From assembly GCA_036504995.1 (NCBI GenBank), contig DASXUG010000012.1, forward strand, positions 62,001 through 126,000: 64,000 bases of DNA, given 5' to 3'. The stretch is from DASXUG01 sp036504995 (GTDB lineage: Bacteria > Pseudomonadota > Gammaproteobacteria > Burkholderiales > Methylophilaceae). How positions within the stretch are numbered: position 1 is the stretch's first letter; each line of letters starts with the position of its first letter. Both the position numbers and the translations under genes were made by a program. This document shows positions 15,346 through 23,375 of the stretch, in pieces. The notes under the pieces were generated by a model. That model was not told the DNA's origin. It searched no databases and worked only from the letters and a program-made list of their open reading frames with translations.

Positions 15346-15812
15346 GCCGCAGCCCCCACAGAATAAGCCTCTATCACAGAGGCTCCCACCGAATCATGCG
15401 GATCGATCTCTCGCAGTTTAGCTAAAATATGATTAGCATCCATCACACACGCTTGCCTTAAGCGCACAAACGCCAATGCTTTTAAGCTAAAAAGGTAAAA
15501 GTGCTGAGGTGAGTCAATCACACGCCAATCACAACTTTGCGCAGTGAGAAGATGCCAATCTGCGGCAAACCCTGCCTGTTTGGAAGCTTGGTCCAAAGCG
15601 AGGTTAATAGTACGATCGGCATCACTTAGGCGATTATTCTTAAAGTATAATTTATACAAAGTGTAATACACATGCAGGCAACTGGGCTCAACCGCCAGTG
15701 CACGTAGTAGAAGAGATTCTGCTTCTCGCCAATCCCCCATCGCACTGGATGCTGCTTTTAAATACCCAACGATACGTTCGGGCAAATCATCAGTGGGCAC
15801 AATCCCATGCAT
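15342..15812 (-). CDS. nif-associated TPR-like helical protein, second paralogue
   Basis: About 156 residues with TPR-like helix pairs: MGDWREAESLLLRALAVEPS, then YYTLYKLYFKNNRLSDADRT and HFYLFSLKALAFVRLRQA. Homologous to the 3839-4348 product. It starts at an ATG at 15812, just after the stop of the ferredoxin gene (15818); an in-frame TTG at 15824 would overlap it. It overlaps the HepT-like gene downstream. Such small TPR proteins recur in nif regions of proteobacteria but have no assigned function; adaptor or chaperone roles are inferred. Confidence 0.75.
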   Translation of the reverse strand: MHGIVPTDDLPERIVGYLKAASSAMGDWREAESLLLRALAVEPSCLHVYYTLYKLYFKNNRLSDADRTINLALDQASKQAGFAADWHLLTAQSCDWRVIDSPQHFYLFSLKALAFVRLRQACVMDANHILAKLREIDPHDSVGASVIEAYSVGAAA

Positions 15813-15817
15813 ACTAA

Positions 15818-16141
15818 TTACCAAGCACTTTCAGGCGCTTTTAAGCGCTCAACTACTTGATTTCCTATCAAATGCTCATCAACAATCGCCGCTACGTCAT
15901 CTTTGGTCACACCGATATATAGAATACTTTCTGGATAAACCAACACATTTGCACCAGTATCACATGGCCCTAGGCAACCTGTTGATGTCACTGCAAACCG
16001 ATCAAACAAATTGCGATCTTGCGCTTGCTTCCAAAAGGCTTGCAACACATCACCACCGCCTTTGGCAGCGCATGAGCCACGTGGGTGACCTGGTGGACGA
16101 GATTGAGCGCAGATAAAAACATGTTTTTGAGGTTTTGGCAT
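15818..16141 (-). CDS. thioredoxin-fold [2Fe-2S] ferredoxin
   Basis: A 107-residue protein of the thioredoxin-like [2Fe-2S] ferredoxin family (Azotobacter FeSI/Clostridium pasteurianum type). Ligand cysteines are in HVFICAQSRPPGHPRGSCA and STGCLGPCDTGANVLVYP, giving the C-x~12-C ... C-x3-C arrangement. Members of this family are often coded in nif clusters and are proposed electron carriers or redox protectors. It is the fourth redox protein downstream of fixABCX, with 43 bases between it and the plant-type ferredoxin. Confidence 0.9.
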   Translation of the reverse strand: MPKPQKHVFICAQSRPPGHPRGSCAAKGGGDVLQAFWKQAQDRNLFDRFAVTSTGCLGPCDTGANVLVYPESILYIGVTKDDVAAIVDEHLIGNQVVERLKAPESAW

Positions 16142-16184
16142 TTGTGTTCCTTACTTGTACATAAAAAATTGGAAGCTATAAAAT

Positions 16185-16469
16185 TTACGCTGGCTTAACT
16201 GTAACATCGCCTAAAATCATGGCTTGGCAGGCAAGACGGTTGCTTGATTTAGCAAATTTTTGTTTAAGTAAACTGGTCTCTAACGCAGAAGGGGGTGATA
16301 AGTTTTCCGCCCCTTTTAACACGTCAACCATGCAATCACCACAGTCATTTTCGCGGCAACCGAATACCATATTGGCGCCAACCTTCTCAGCAGCTTCAAC
16401 GATGCGCGTACCCCTAGCGACTAAAGCAACTTGATCAGTATTTGCAAAAGTAATACTAAATTTAGACAT
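16185..16469 (-). CDS. plant-type [2Fe-2S] ferredoxin A
   Basis: A 94-residue ferredoxin with the CRENDCGDCMVDVLKG loop (C-x4-C-x2-C) and the fourth cysteine in RLACQAMI near residue 79. It lacks a signal peptide, so it acts in the cytoplasm. The partner is unknown, but the place behind fixABCX suggests electron transfer to nitrogenase. Paired with the longer homologue at 16481-16840; a promoter between them is not seen. Confidence 0.9.
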   Translation of the reverse strand: MSKFSITFANTDQVALVARGTRIVEAAEKVGANMVFGCRENDCGDCMVDVLKGAENLSPPSALETSLLKQKFAKSSNRLACQAMILGDVTVKPA

Positions 16470-16480
16470 TAAATTCTCTC

Positions 16481-16840
16481 CTACAATGGGGCAACAGTCA
16501 CATCACCATACACTTGTGTTTGACAAGCCAGACGGCAACATTTACCAGCAAAATTTTCACGCTGCATTTTGGTTTGTAGCACAGTGACATCTGAAGTCGC
16601 GCGCCAGCCATCAATGATTTCGTAAAATCGATGCTTCAATACTGTTTTTTCATCTGAAGTAATTTCTGATAGATTTTCTTGCCCTTTCACTACCTCAAAC
16701 ATGCACACCCCGCAATCTCCCTCACGGCAGTTATAGGCGATATATGAACCGACAGATTCGGATAAATCAATAATGCGGCTGCCAACAGGTACCACAACGG
16801 TCACTCCAACATCGGAAAATGTAACTTTTGCTTTTGCCAT
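16481..16840 (-). CDS. plant-type [2Fe-2S] ferredoxin B
   Basis: A 119-residue ferredoxin: CREGDCGVCMFEVVKG supplies three cluster cysteines and CRLACQTQVYGDV the fourth, with an extra ~24-residue insertion (HRFYEIIDGWRATSD) between the two blocks that the 16185 homologue lacks. The CCRLAC sequence adds an extra cysteine. The two ferredoxins are similar in their loop and end but not recent duplicates. Functions as a low-potential carrier (family); link to Fix is from gene order, 36 bases after fixX. Confidence 0.9.
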   Translation of the reverse strand: MAKAKVTFSDVGVTVVVPVGSRIIDLSESVGSYIAYNCREGDCGVCMFEVVKGQENLSEITSDEKTVLKHRFYEIIDGWRATSDVTVLQTKMQRENFAGKCCRLACQTQVYGDVTVAPL

Positions 16841-16876
16841 TTCAATTTCTTTCTGTGCTTAATGTATGCATCTGAG

Positions 16877-17173
16877 TTAGCCAAACTTAAAGAGAATACC
16901 GTACCCGCCCCGTGGGTATTCCCAAGCCACATTCCGATGCTCATCACAAATAATGCGACAGGTGCCACACTCCAAACAACCATCACTGATCACTGAAACT
17001 TGGCCGTTGCCCTCCATCGTCCAGCACCCTGCGGGGCAACAAACTGTACAAGCACGTTCATCACACTGTGTTCGACATTTATCCTCGTTAATAATGCTGA
17101 TATGCGGCCTGCCAGCGTCTACTTTATAGCGATTCTGAAATAGTTTTTCTTCCACTTTTACCATGGCGCTCAT
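16877..17173 (-). CDS. fixX: FixX ferredoxin-like protein
   Basis: A 98-residue ferredoxin-like subunit. Cysteine pattern CRTQCDERACTVCCPAGC and CLECGTCRIICDEHRNV fits FixX, which pairs with FixC in ETF-quinone oxidoreductase-like complexes. The ATG at 17173 overlaps the fixC stop (ATGA), so it is coupled. FixABCX catalyses electron bifurcation from NADH to quinone and to ferredoxin or flavodoxin for nitrogenase. A few residues upstream (MEGIG) lie in fixC and are not counted. Confidence 0.95.
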   Translation of the reverse strand: MSAMVKVEEKLFQNRYKVDAGRPHISIINEDKCRTQCDERACTVCCPAGCWTMEGNGQVSVISDGCLECGTCRIICDEHRNVAWEYPRGGYGILFKFG

Positions 17174-18468
17174 TCCAATGCCCTCCATAATTTGTAAGTA
17201 TCGCCAAGCAATCCAAATATTGAACGGCGTTGACGGAAACTCTTTCCGATTTCTTTTTCTTTAGTCTTCTTATCCACGCCATCTACGGTCAACATGGTCT
17301 TAGCCGCGTTGGACAGAAGCTCTGGATAGTCATTAAAAAACTGAGGGTTGGTGTGAAATACATCTGGCATATTTTTATATTTTTTTAAGTCTTTCATTAC
17401 AAAACTTTCATCCAATTTCGCTTTGTAGCGCTTCAGATTGGCGGCTAAAAAAGGTTTGCCTTCTTTACGCAGTTCTACCAAAGTATCAGCCGCATGCATG
17501 CCTGTGGTCATGGCCAAATTTGAGCCTTCACGATGCACCGCATTGACAAACATCCCAGCATCCCCCACGATCATCCATCCATCACCGTAAAGATCAGGCA
17601 TGGCGTTGTACCCCCCCTCTGGAATCAAGTGCGCGGTATACTCTTTCATCTCGCCACCCTGCAGCATAGGCTTGATTGAAGGATGTGCTTTCATTTGCTC
17701 TAACAAATCATAGGGCGTGATTTTTTGTTTCTTAAAATCAGACAACATACAGCCTACACCTACGGTAATTGATTCGCGATTGGTGTATAAAAACCCTGTA
17801 CCCATCATACCCTTGGTGATCTTTCCTACCATCTCGATGACAACACCTTCTTCATCCTTAATATTGAAGCGCTGCTCAATAAGCTCTTGCGGCATAAAGT
17901 GAATTTCTTTTACGGCTAAAGCTACATTTTTAGGCTCCAACTCAGGGTGAAAGCCTGCTTTTTTGGCCAGCAGTGAATTGACGCCATCGGCTAAAATCAC
18001 CGCATCCGCATAGATCTCACCACCTTGTCTATCTGTCATCACACCAACCACGCGTTTACCATCCAGCAGTAAATGAGAAACGGTTGTTTCACAAATAATC
18101 AATGCTCCAGCTTTTTGCACGCGCTCAGAGAACCATTTATCAAACTGTGAGCGAATCATGGTGTAACGATTATAGGGTTGATTGTTAAAAGCATCAGAGC
18201 GATAGTGAGTACCAACAAATGATTCATCATCCAGTACCCACATGCGTTGTTCGATAATGTGTCTTTCTAAAGGCGCATCATCTCTAAAATCAGGAATCAA
18301 ACGCTCAAGCGCATCGGAATATAAAATTGCTCCTTGAACATTCTTAGATCCTGGAGACTCTCCGCGCTCTATCTGCAAAACACTTAAGCCAGATTCAGCT
18401 AATCGTAACGCTGCTGCATTTCCTGAGGGCCCAGCACCTACCACAATGACATCAAACTTTTCTGCCAT
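17170..18468 (-). CDS. fixC: FixC, flavoprotein-quinone oxidoreductase subunit
   Basis: A 432-residue FAD protein. The GxGxxG dinucleotide motif is VIVVGAGPSGNAAALRLAE, followed by GVNSLLAKKAGF and a GDAGMFVNAVHREGSNLAM FAD site, all typical of ETF-QO/FixC. It is the quinone-side subunit of FixABCX. Length matches the family. It is between fixB (three bases upstream) and fixX (four-base overlap). Confidence 0.97.
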   Translation of the reverse strand: MAEKFDVIVVGAGPSGNAAALRLAESGLSVLQIERGESPGSKNVQGAILYSDALERLIPDFRDDAPLERHIIEQRMWVLDDESFVGTHYRSDAFNNQPYNRYTMIRSQFDKWFSERVQKAGALIICETTVSHLLLDGKRVVGVMTDRQGGEIYADAVILADGVNSLLAKKAGFHPELEPKNVALAVKEIHFMPQELIEQRFNIKDEEGVVIEMVGKITKGMMGTGFLYTNRESITVGVGCMLSDFKKQKITPYDLLEQMKAHPSIKPMLQGGEMKEYTAHLIPEGGYNAMPDLYGDGWMIVGDAGMFVNAVHREGSNLAMTTGMHAADTLVELRKEGKPFLAANLKRYKAKLDESFVMKDLKKYKNMPDVFHTNPQFFNDYPELLSNAAKTMLTVDGVDKKTKEKEIGKSFRQRRSIFGLLGDTYKLWRALE

Positions 18469-18471
18469 GAT

Positions 18472-19563
18472 TTAACCCACCTTTCTTGCAGTTGCTAAAT
18501 GCGATTTGAAAGCTTCGGTGAGTGCAGGCAAGATAGTCATCGCATTACCTACAATGCCGTAATGCGCAAACTCAAAAATCGGCGCATTCGGATCATTATT
18601 GATAGCAATAATCACATCCGAAGCATCCATGCCCACGCGATGCTGAATCGCACCTGAAATCCCCGCCGCAATATAAAGTTTAGGGCGTACCGTTTTACCT
18701 GATTGCCCAACTTGTCGATCTAGCTCAACCCAACCAGACTGGACAACAGGACGAGTTGCGCCCACCTCTGCTCCCAACACGGCAGCTAAATCCCAAATTA
18801 GATTAAAATTTTCTGGCTTCTTCATGCCACGCCCGCCAGATACAATAATGTCGGCAAATGGCAGTTGCGGTTTGTCTTGCATTTCATCAGGGATAAACTC
18901 TAAAACTTTGGTAATGATTGAGGTCTCAATCATGCCCAACTTTTCCTCGACAATACGGCCTGCGCGTGATTTATCCTCGTCTGGCATCGGCATCACCCGT
19001 GGACGTACGGTGGCCATTTGTGGGCGATAATTTAAGGTTTGAATCGTACATAACAGGCTACCGCCAAACGTCGGGCGTGTGGCCAACAGGCTACGCACAT
19101 CAATATCAACGTTCAACTCTGTACAATCTGCAGTCAGTCCTGTTTGTAACGTAGTTGCCACACTACCCGCCAAATCGCGCCCTAAAGTAGTGGCGCCTAA
19201 TAATAAAATTTCTGGCTGATATTTATTCACTAAATCAGTCATCCCTTTTGTAAAGGGCTCATTGCGATAATCGGCAAGTAGCGGATCTTCAAGCAGATAG
19301 CATAAATCAGCGCCGTAATGAAAGGCTTCATTGCAGAAACTACGGGTTGTCTCTCCAGGAACCCCCATTACTACACCAGCCACTTCAACTCCAAGTTTAT
19401 CGGCCAACTTCCTCGCTTCCCCAAGCAGTTCAAGGGATACCGAGTGAAGAACACCGCGTTCATGCTCAATGAAAACCCAAATCCCTTTGTAGGCTTTGAG
19501 TCGGTCATCTAACTCAAACTTCTTCTTACCTGCTGGTTTTTTTGCTTCTGCTTCGCTCATCAT
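18472..19563 (-). CDS. fixB: FixB, electron-transfer flavoprotein alpha subunit
   Basis: A 363-residue ETF-alpha. The C-terminal FAD site GATRPVVQSGWVELDRQVGQ, then SGKTVRPKLYIAAGISGAIQ and INNDPNAPIFEFAHYGIVGN is complete. A short charged N-terminal extension rich in lysine and alanine precedes the fold, as in other FixB. It forms the FAD-binding heterodimer with FixA. Spaced 14 bases after fixA and three before fixC. Confidence 0.97.
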   Translation of the reverse strand: MMSEAEAKKPAGKKKFELDDRLKAYKGIWVFIEHERGVLHSVSLELLGEARKLADKLGVEVAGVVMGVPGETTRSFCNEAFHYGADLCYLLEDPLLADYRNEPFTKGMTDLVNKYQPEILLLGATTLGRDLAGSVATTLQTGLTADCTELNVDIDVRSLLATRPTFGGSLLCTIQTLNYRPQMATVRPRVMPMPDEDKSRAGRIVEEKLGMIETSIITKVLEFIPDEMQDKPQLPFADIIVSGGRGMKKPENFNLIWDLAAVLGAEVGATRPVVQSGWVELDRQVGQSGKTVRPKLYIAAGISGAIQHRVGMDASDVIIAINNDPNAPIFEFAHYGIVGNAMTILPALTEAFKSHLATARKVG

Positions 19564-19577
19564 TCACTCTCTTTTCA

Positions 19578-20420
19578 TCAAGCCTGTTTAGCAATTTCTT
19601 GTTCTAACTTTGGATATTTAGCGAACATTTTTGCTAACAACGTCACGCTCAAGTCTTTGGGTTCGCCACTTTCGCATTCGATCATTTCCGCCTTAATAGA
19701 GCGGGCAGTTGGTGCAAACACTTTTGACACCACAGTGGGCGAGCCTTTCAAACCAATTTTGGTAATATCTTCAATACCAGCTTGCTCACGGTTCCAGACT
19801 TTAAGCGGGTAACGTGAGGCGCGGAACATATTCGCCATGGTGGCAAAACGCATTTCATTGGTACCTTCTAGCACCGTAATCAAGCTTGGTAGCTTGGTGT
19901 TAAGCACCTGCACCCCTCCTTCAGAGCGACGCTCGACGACGATCTCTTGTTTGTCAATATTAATTGAGCGTACTTTTGATACATAGGTGAGTAACTGCAT
20001 GTCCAAGCGTTTAGCGATACCAGGCCCGACTTGTGCAGTATCGCCATCGATGGTTTGCTTACCGGTAAAAATTAAGTCAACTGGCATATCTTTGTGGATT
20101 TGAGAGATGGCAGAGGCCAGAGCACAACTCGTTGCTAAAGTATCAGAGCCAGCAAAGGCGCGGTCTGTGACCAAGATTGCATCATCAGCCCCATATGAAA
20201 TGGCCTTGCGTAAAGCCGCTTCAGCCATCGGTGGCCCCATAGTCAGCACGGTGACACGACCACCATATTCATCCTTGAGCTTTAACGCTTCTTCTAACGC
20301 GTACAAATCATAAGGATTCACAATGGCCGGCACACCCTGACGCATAATCGTATTGGTGACAGGATGCACCCTAATCTGTGCGCTATCTGGTACTTGCTTA
20401 ATGCAAACAACGATATGCAT
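19578..20420 (-). CDS. fixA: FixA, electron-transfer flavoprotein beta subunit
   Basis: A 280-residue ETF-beta. MHIVVCIKQVPDSAQIRVHP start, AIVNPYDLYALEEALKLKD, and the FAD/AMP region GADDAILVTDRAFAGSDTLA and FTGKQTIDGDTAQVGPGIAK match FixA. FixA contains the bifurcating FAD of FixAB. It has a GGAG ribosome site and heads the operon fixABCX-ferredoxins-TPR-HepT-like, which is driven by the promoter at 20471-20486. Confidence 0.97.
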   Translation of the reverse strand: MHIVVCIKQVPDSAQIRVHPVTNTIMRQGVPAIVNPYDLYALEEALKLKDEYGGRVTVLTMGPPMAEAALRKAISYGADDAILVTDRAFAGSDTLATSCALASAISQIHKDMPVDLIFTGKQTIDGDTAQVGPGIAKRLDMQLLTYVSKVRSINIDKQEIVVERRSEGGVQVLNTKLPSLITVLEGTNEMRFATMANMFRASRYPLKVWNREQAGIEDITKIGLKGSPTVVSKVFAPTARSIKAEMIECESGEPKDLSVTLLAKMFAKYPKLEQEIAKQA

Positions 20421-20470
20421 GGTTCTTACTCCGTTTACTTGTTCTAAATAAAACTACTTAAATCAAGTAT

Positions 20471-20486
20471 TGCAACCTCTGTGCCA
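20471..20486 (-). promoter_or_regulatory. sigma-54 promoter of fixABCX
   Basis: Minus strand TGGCAC-AGAGG-TTGCA: both boxes match the sigma-54 consensus perfectly, about 50 bp upstream of fixA. Confidence 0.93.
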
Positions 20487-20553
20487 CTTATTAAAAAAAT
20501 ATTTTTACATTTAAAATCAATAAATTAAACACAAACAAAGCAACCATAGCAAT

Positions 20554-20569
20554 TGTCGCAAACCCGACA
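20554..20569 (-). promoter_or_regulatory. NifA site for fixABCX
   Basis: TGTCGGGTTTGCGACA on the minus strand matches TGT-N10-ACA. It lies about 68 bp upstream of the -24 box and directly next to the nifW stop codon. Confidence 0.88.
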
Positions 20570-20574
20570 AAACG

Positions 20575-20910
20575 CTAAACCGTACGCTCAGCTAATGTTT
20601 GCTTTAGCTTTTTAACACTGACGGTTTGCACACCATCTGCATCTTGAAAGACCTTAAAAACCTTTTCTGTTGAGGCATTTGATTTCACAAAATCGGCATA
20701 TGCCATCGCCAATAGTTTTTTATAACTTGCGCGCTCATCCTCCTCAACTAAGCCTGCTGGCACTGGATCTCTATCCATATACTGTTGAAAGCGCTTGAGA
20801 ATATGCAGACGGTTCACATGCACAACTTGTGGGTCATAATCCACACCAAGGAAATTAAAAAACTCTTCCGCTGCAGAAAATTTTTCCATCTCACTTAATA
20901 GATTGCTCAT
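20575..20910 (-). CDS. nifW: NifW, nitrogenase protective/stabilising protein
   Basis: About 111 residues. The run SAAEEFFNFLGVDYDP, VVHVNRLHILKRFQQYM and the FKVF ... KKLKQTL end is diagnostic for NifW, which interacts with MoFe protein and helps its stability or maturation. The ATG at 20910 has GGAG before it; a TTG four codons upstream is not needed. It is the last gene of nifV-cysE-nifW, and the fixA activator site begins only five bases past its stop. Confidence 0.95.
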   Translation of the reverse strand: MSNLLSEMEKFSAAEEFFNFLGVDYDPQVVHVNRLHILKRFQQYMDRDPVPAGLVEEDERASYKKLLAMAYADFVKSNASTEKVFKVFQDADGVQTVSVKKLKQTLAERTV

Positions 20911-20990
20911 TCTTGGCTCCAATATCAGTTAATAATCTAAGGGGTTAAAAATCGACGGTTAAAAACCGAGTATTCAATGTCAGGATAAAA

Positions 20991-21719
20991 TCAGTGAACA
21001 TTGAAAATATGGTTAGGGTTTTCAGGCGTGCCAGCATCCACCAACTCCTTACTTCGGTTGGCATTTTCACGCTTAATCATCACCAGTTGCGCTTCTAAGT
21101 CATCAATGCGCTCAAGCAAACTGGCAACTGCTCTGCCCACGGGGTCGGGCATCAAATGATGGTCTAGATCAATACCCTGTTGTGGCTGACGCCTTTGTGC
21201 CTCTGGCAGCACAATGCGTCCAGGGATACCCACCACAGTCATGGTGGCTGGAATATTTTGAATAACGACGGAGTTTGCACCTATGCGCGCATGGCTACCG
21301 ATGGTGACAGGCCCCAGAATTTTCGCACCCGCGCCTACCATCACCCCATCACATAAGGTGGGGTGGCGCTTACCTGCGTTCCAAGAAACACCGCCTAACG
21401 TCACTCCGTGATACAGCGTCACGTCGTCGCCTACTACTGCGGTCTCACCAATCACAACCCCACAACCATGATCGATAAAGAACCGATGACCAATGGTGGC
21501 GCCTGGGTGTATATCAATTTGTGTCAACATGCGCCCGAAATAACTAAGCCAGCGTGCGGCAAAGCAAAAACCACGGTTCCACAAACTATGCGAAACACGA
21601 TGCAGCGCGATAGCATGCAAACCAGGATAGGTCAGCATAACTTCCCAATGATTTCTCGCTGCTGGGTCACGTTCAAATACACAATTGAGATCTTCTTTAA
21701 GTAAAGTCAGAATCTTCAT
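20991..21719 (-). CDS. cysE: serine O-acetyltransferase (CysE/NifP)
   Basis: About 242 residues. The N-terminal alpha domain holds DLNCVFERDPAARN; the left-handed beta-helix carries DHGCGVVIGETAVVGDDV and TLYHGVTLGGVSWNAGKRHP, where His residues bind and catalyse. The reaction is acetyl-CoA plus L-serine to O-acetylserine, the cysteine precursor. Its location behind nifV in a nif operon matches nifP of Azotobacter, where extra cysteine supply supports nitrogenase. TTAGGAG precedes the ATG at 21719, so the longer in-frame start at 21740 is disfavoured. Confidence 0.93.
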   Translation of the reverse strand: MKILTLLKEDLNCVFERDPAARNHWEVMLTYPGLHAIALHRVSHSLWNRGFCFAARWLSYFGRMLTQIDIHPGATIGHRFFIDHGCGVVIGETAVVGDDVTLYHGVTLGGVSWNAGKRHPTLCDGVMVGAGAKILGPVTIGSHARIGANSVVIQNIPATMTVVGIPGRIVLPEAQRRQPQQGIDLDHHLMPDPVGRAVASLLERIDDLEAQLVMIKRENANRSKELVDAGTPENPNHIFNVH

Positions 21720-21743
21720 GAGATGGCTCCTAACCTGCATGCT

Positions 21744-22877
21744 CTAACCAGCATGTATAGAGGTATGCACGGATTGTAAATAAAGCTGCTGTAAATCTTC
21801 GGCTTTTAAGGCTCGCTTGGCTTGGCTTGAAAACTGACGCACTAAGCTCAACAGTTGCGTAGTTTGATTTTCTTGTAAATGAATCCCTAGCTCAGCATAG
21901 GCATGTTTTAAGCCATGGCTGCCAGAATGCTTGCCTAGTACAAATTGGCGGTGACGCCCCACATGCGCGGGATCAAAACCTTCATACGTTGCTGGGTCTT
22001 TTAACAAGCCATCAACGTGCAAACCAGACTCATGGGTAAATACGGCCTCGCCCACAATACTTTTGTTAGCAGCAATAACTCGCCCTGAGGCCTGTTCAAC
22101 CAATTTTGAAATGGCGGGGAATGCATGCATATCGATCCCCGTTTCTAAACCATGAATGCGCCATAATGCCATCACTACCTCTTCCAAGGGGGCATTCCCT
22201 GCACGCTCACCTAGACCGTTTACTGTGGTATTCACATGGCTTGCACCTGCTTTGATTGCTGCAATTGAGTTCGCCGTGGCTAAACCCAAATCGTCATGTG
22301 CATGCATTTCAATTTCAAGATCACTCATGCCGACTAAATGACTGATATGTTGATAAGTAGTAAATGGGTCAAGTAAGCCCAAGGTATCGGCATAGCGAAA
22401 TCTAGTAGCGCCTGCGGCTTGCGCTATTTCTGCCACGCGTAATACAAATGACTGATCTGCCCGCGAAGCATCTTCAGCCCCGACTGCAACATCAAAACCT
22501 AGATCACAGGCTTTACGAACAAAATATGAAACCTGTGCCAGCACCCATAACCTACTTTGTTTGAGTTTGCGCTCAATATGTAAATCAGATACGGGAATGG
22601 ATAGATTAATAAATTTAACATTGGTACTGACACACGCCGCTAAATCACGCTCGGTCATACGCCCCCAGACCATCAAGCGACTTTGCAAACGCATATCTAC
22701 GATGGCTTGTATGCTTTGAATTTCAGCACTACCCATGGCGGGAATACCGACCTCAAGCTCGGGCACCCCTGCATCTGAAAGCACTCGGGCGATGGCAAGT
22801 TTTTCCTCAACAGAAAATACTACGCCAGCAGTTTGCTCTCCATCTCGTAGGGTAGTGTCATTTACTATAGGTTGCAC
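21744..22877 (-). CDS. nifV: NifV, homocitrate synthase
   Basis: About 377 residues of the DRE-TIM metallolyase family. Metal and substrate motifs are clear: NDTTLRDGEQTAGVVF at the N-terminus, EMHAHDDLGLATANSI with the HxH site and NTTVNGLGERAGNAPLEEVV. It condenses 2-oxoglutarate with acetyl-CoA to give homocitrate, the organic ligand of FeMo-co. The start codon appears to be GTG at 22877, with GGA seven bases upstream; a TTG at 22889 is possible. It has its own sigma-54 promoter, although it follows the isc operon. Confidence 0.96.
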   Translation of the reverse strand: MQPIVNDTTLRDGEQTAGVVFSVEEKLAIARVLSDAGVPELEVGIPAMGSAEIQSIQAIVDMRLQSRLMVWGRMTERDLAACVSTNVKFINLSIPVSDLHIERKLKQSRLWVLAQVSYFVRKACDLGFDVAVGAEDASRADQSFVLRVAEIAQAAGATRFRYADTLGLLDPFTTYQHISHLVGMSDLEIEMHAHDDLGLATANSIAAIKAGASHVNTTVNGLGERAGNAPLEEVVMALWRIHGLETGIDMHAFPAISKLVEQASGRVIAANKSIVGEAVFTHESGLHVDGLLKDPATYEGFDPAHVGRHRQFVLGKHSGSHGLKHAYAELGIHLQENQTTQLLSLVRQFSSQAKRALKAEDLQQLYLQSVHTSIHAG

Positions 22878-22918
22878 GATACATTCCAATGTTCACTCGA
22901 CTATATAAACAGTCTGTA

Positions 22919-22934
22919 AGCATTTGCTGTGCCA
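22919..22934 (-). promoter_or_regulatory. sigma-54 promoter of nifV
   Basis: Minus strand TGGCAC-AGCAA-ATGCT. The -24 box is perfect, and the -12 GC is at the right spacing with a weaker flank. Confidence 0.8.
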
Positions 22935-22989
22935 GTAAAAATAACCTTTAATTACAATAGGTTGAATTTAAAATAAATAATATTAATAA

Positions 22990-23005
22990 TGTAGGATTCA
23001 GAACA
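22990..23005 (-). promoter_or_regulatory. NifA site for nifV
   Basis: TGTTCTGAATCCTACA on the minus strand is a TGT-N10-ACA match about 56 bp upstream of the nifV -24 box. Confidence 0.75.
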
Positions 23006-23036
23006 ATTACGACAATTCCCGCAGGGCTGTACAGGC

Positions 23037-23375
23037 CTATTCATGCTCTCGCGCGTGATTCAGACTATAGCGAGGTAATTCAATAGTTAATGGAGTATCG
23101 CCCACTTTAACTTGACATGACAAACGTGAGTTGGGTGTCAATCCCCACGCTTCGTCCAGTTGATCTTCTTCTTCTTCCGTAGCAGGAGCCAGCGAGTGGT
23201 AACCCTCTTTAATAATGATGTGGCAAGTGCTACAAGCACATACCCCATCACAGGCGTGTTCAATTTCCACTCCTGCGGCTAGCAGAGCATCGCACAACAC
23301 TTTGCCAGACTTGATTTCCAGCTCCACCCCATTGGGGCAGGAGTCTGGATGAGGTAGCAACTTGATGATGGTCAT
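23037..23375 (-). CDS. fdx: Isc-type [2Fe-2S] ferredoxin
   Basis: A 112-residue adrenodoxin-type ferredoxin: CDGVCACSTCHIII supplies three ligands and RLSCQVKVG the fourth. In the ISC pathway Fdx delivers electrons to IscS/IscU for cluster synthesis. It overlaps the hscA stop by four bases (ATGA), and iscX is not present after it; nifV follows under its own promoter. Confidence 0.95.
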   Translation of the reverse strand: MTIIKLLPHPDSCPNGVELEIKSGKVLCDALLAAGVEIEHACDGVCACSTCHIIIKEGYHSLAPATEEEEDQLDEAWGLTPNSRLSCQVKVGDTPLTIELPRYSLNHAREHE

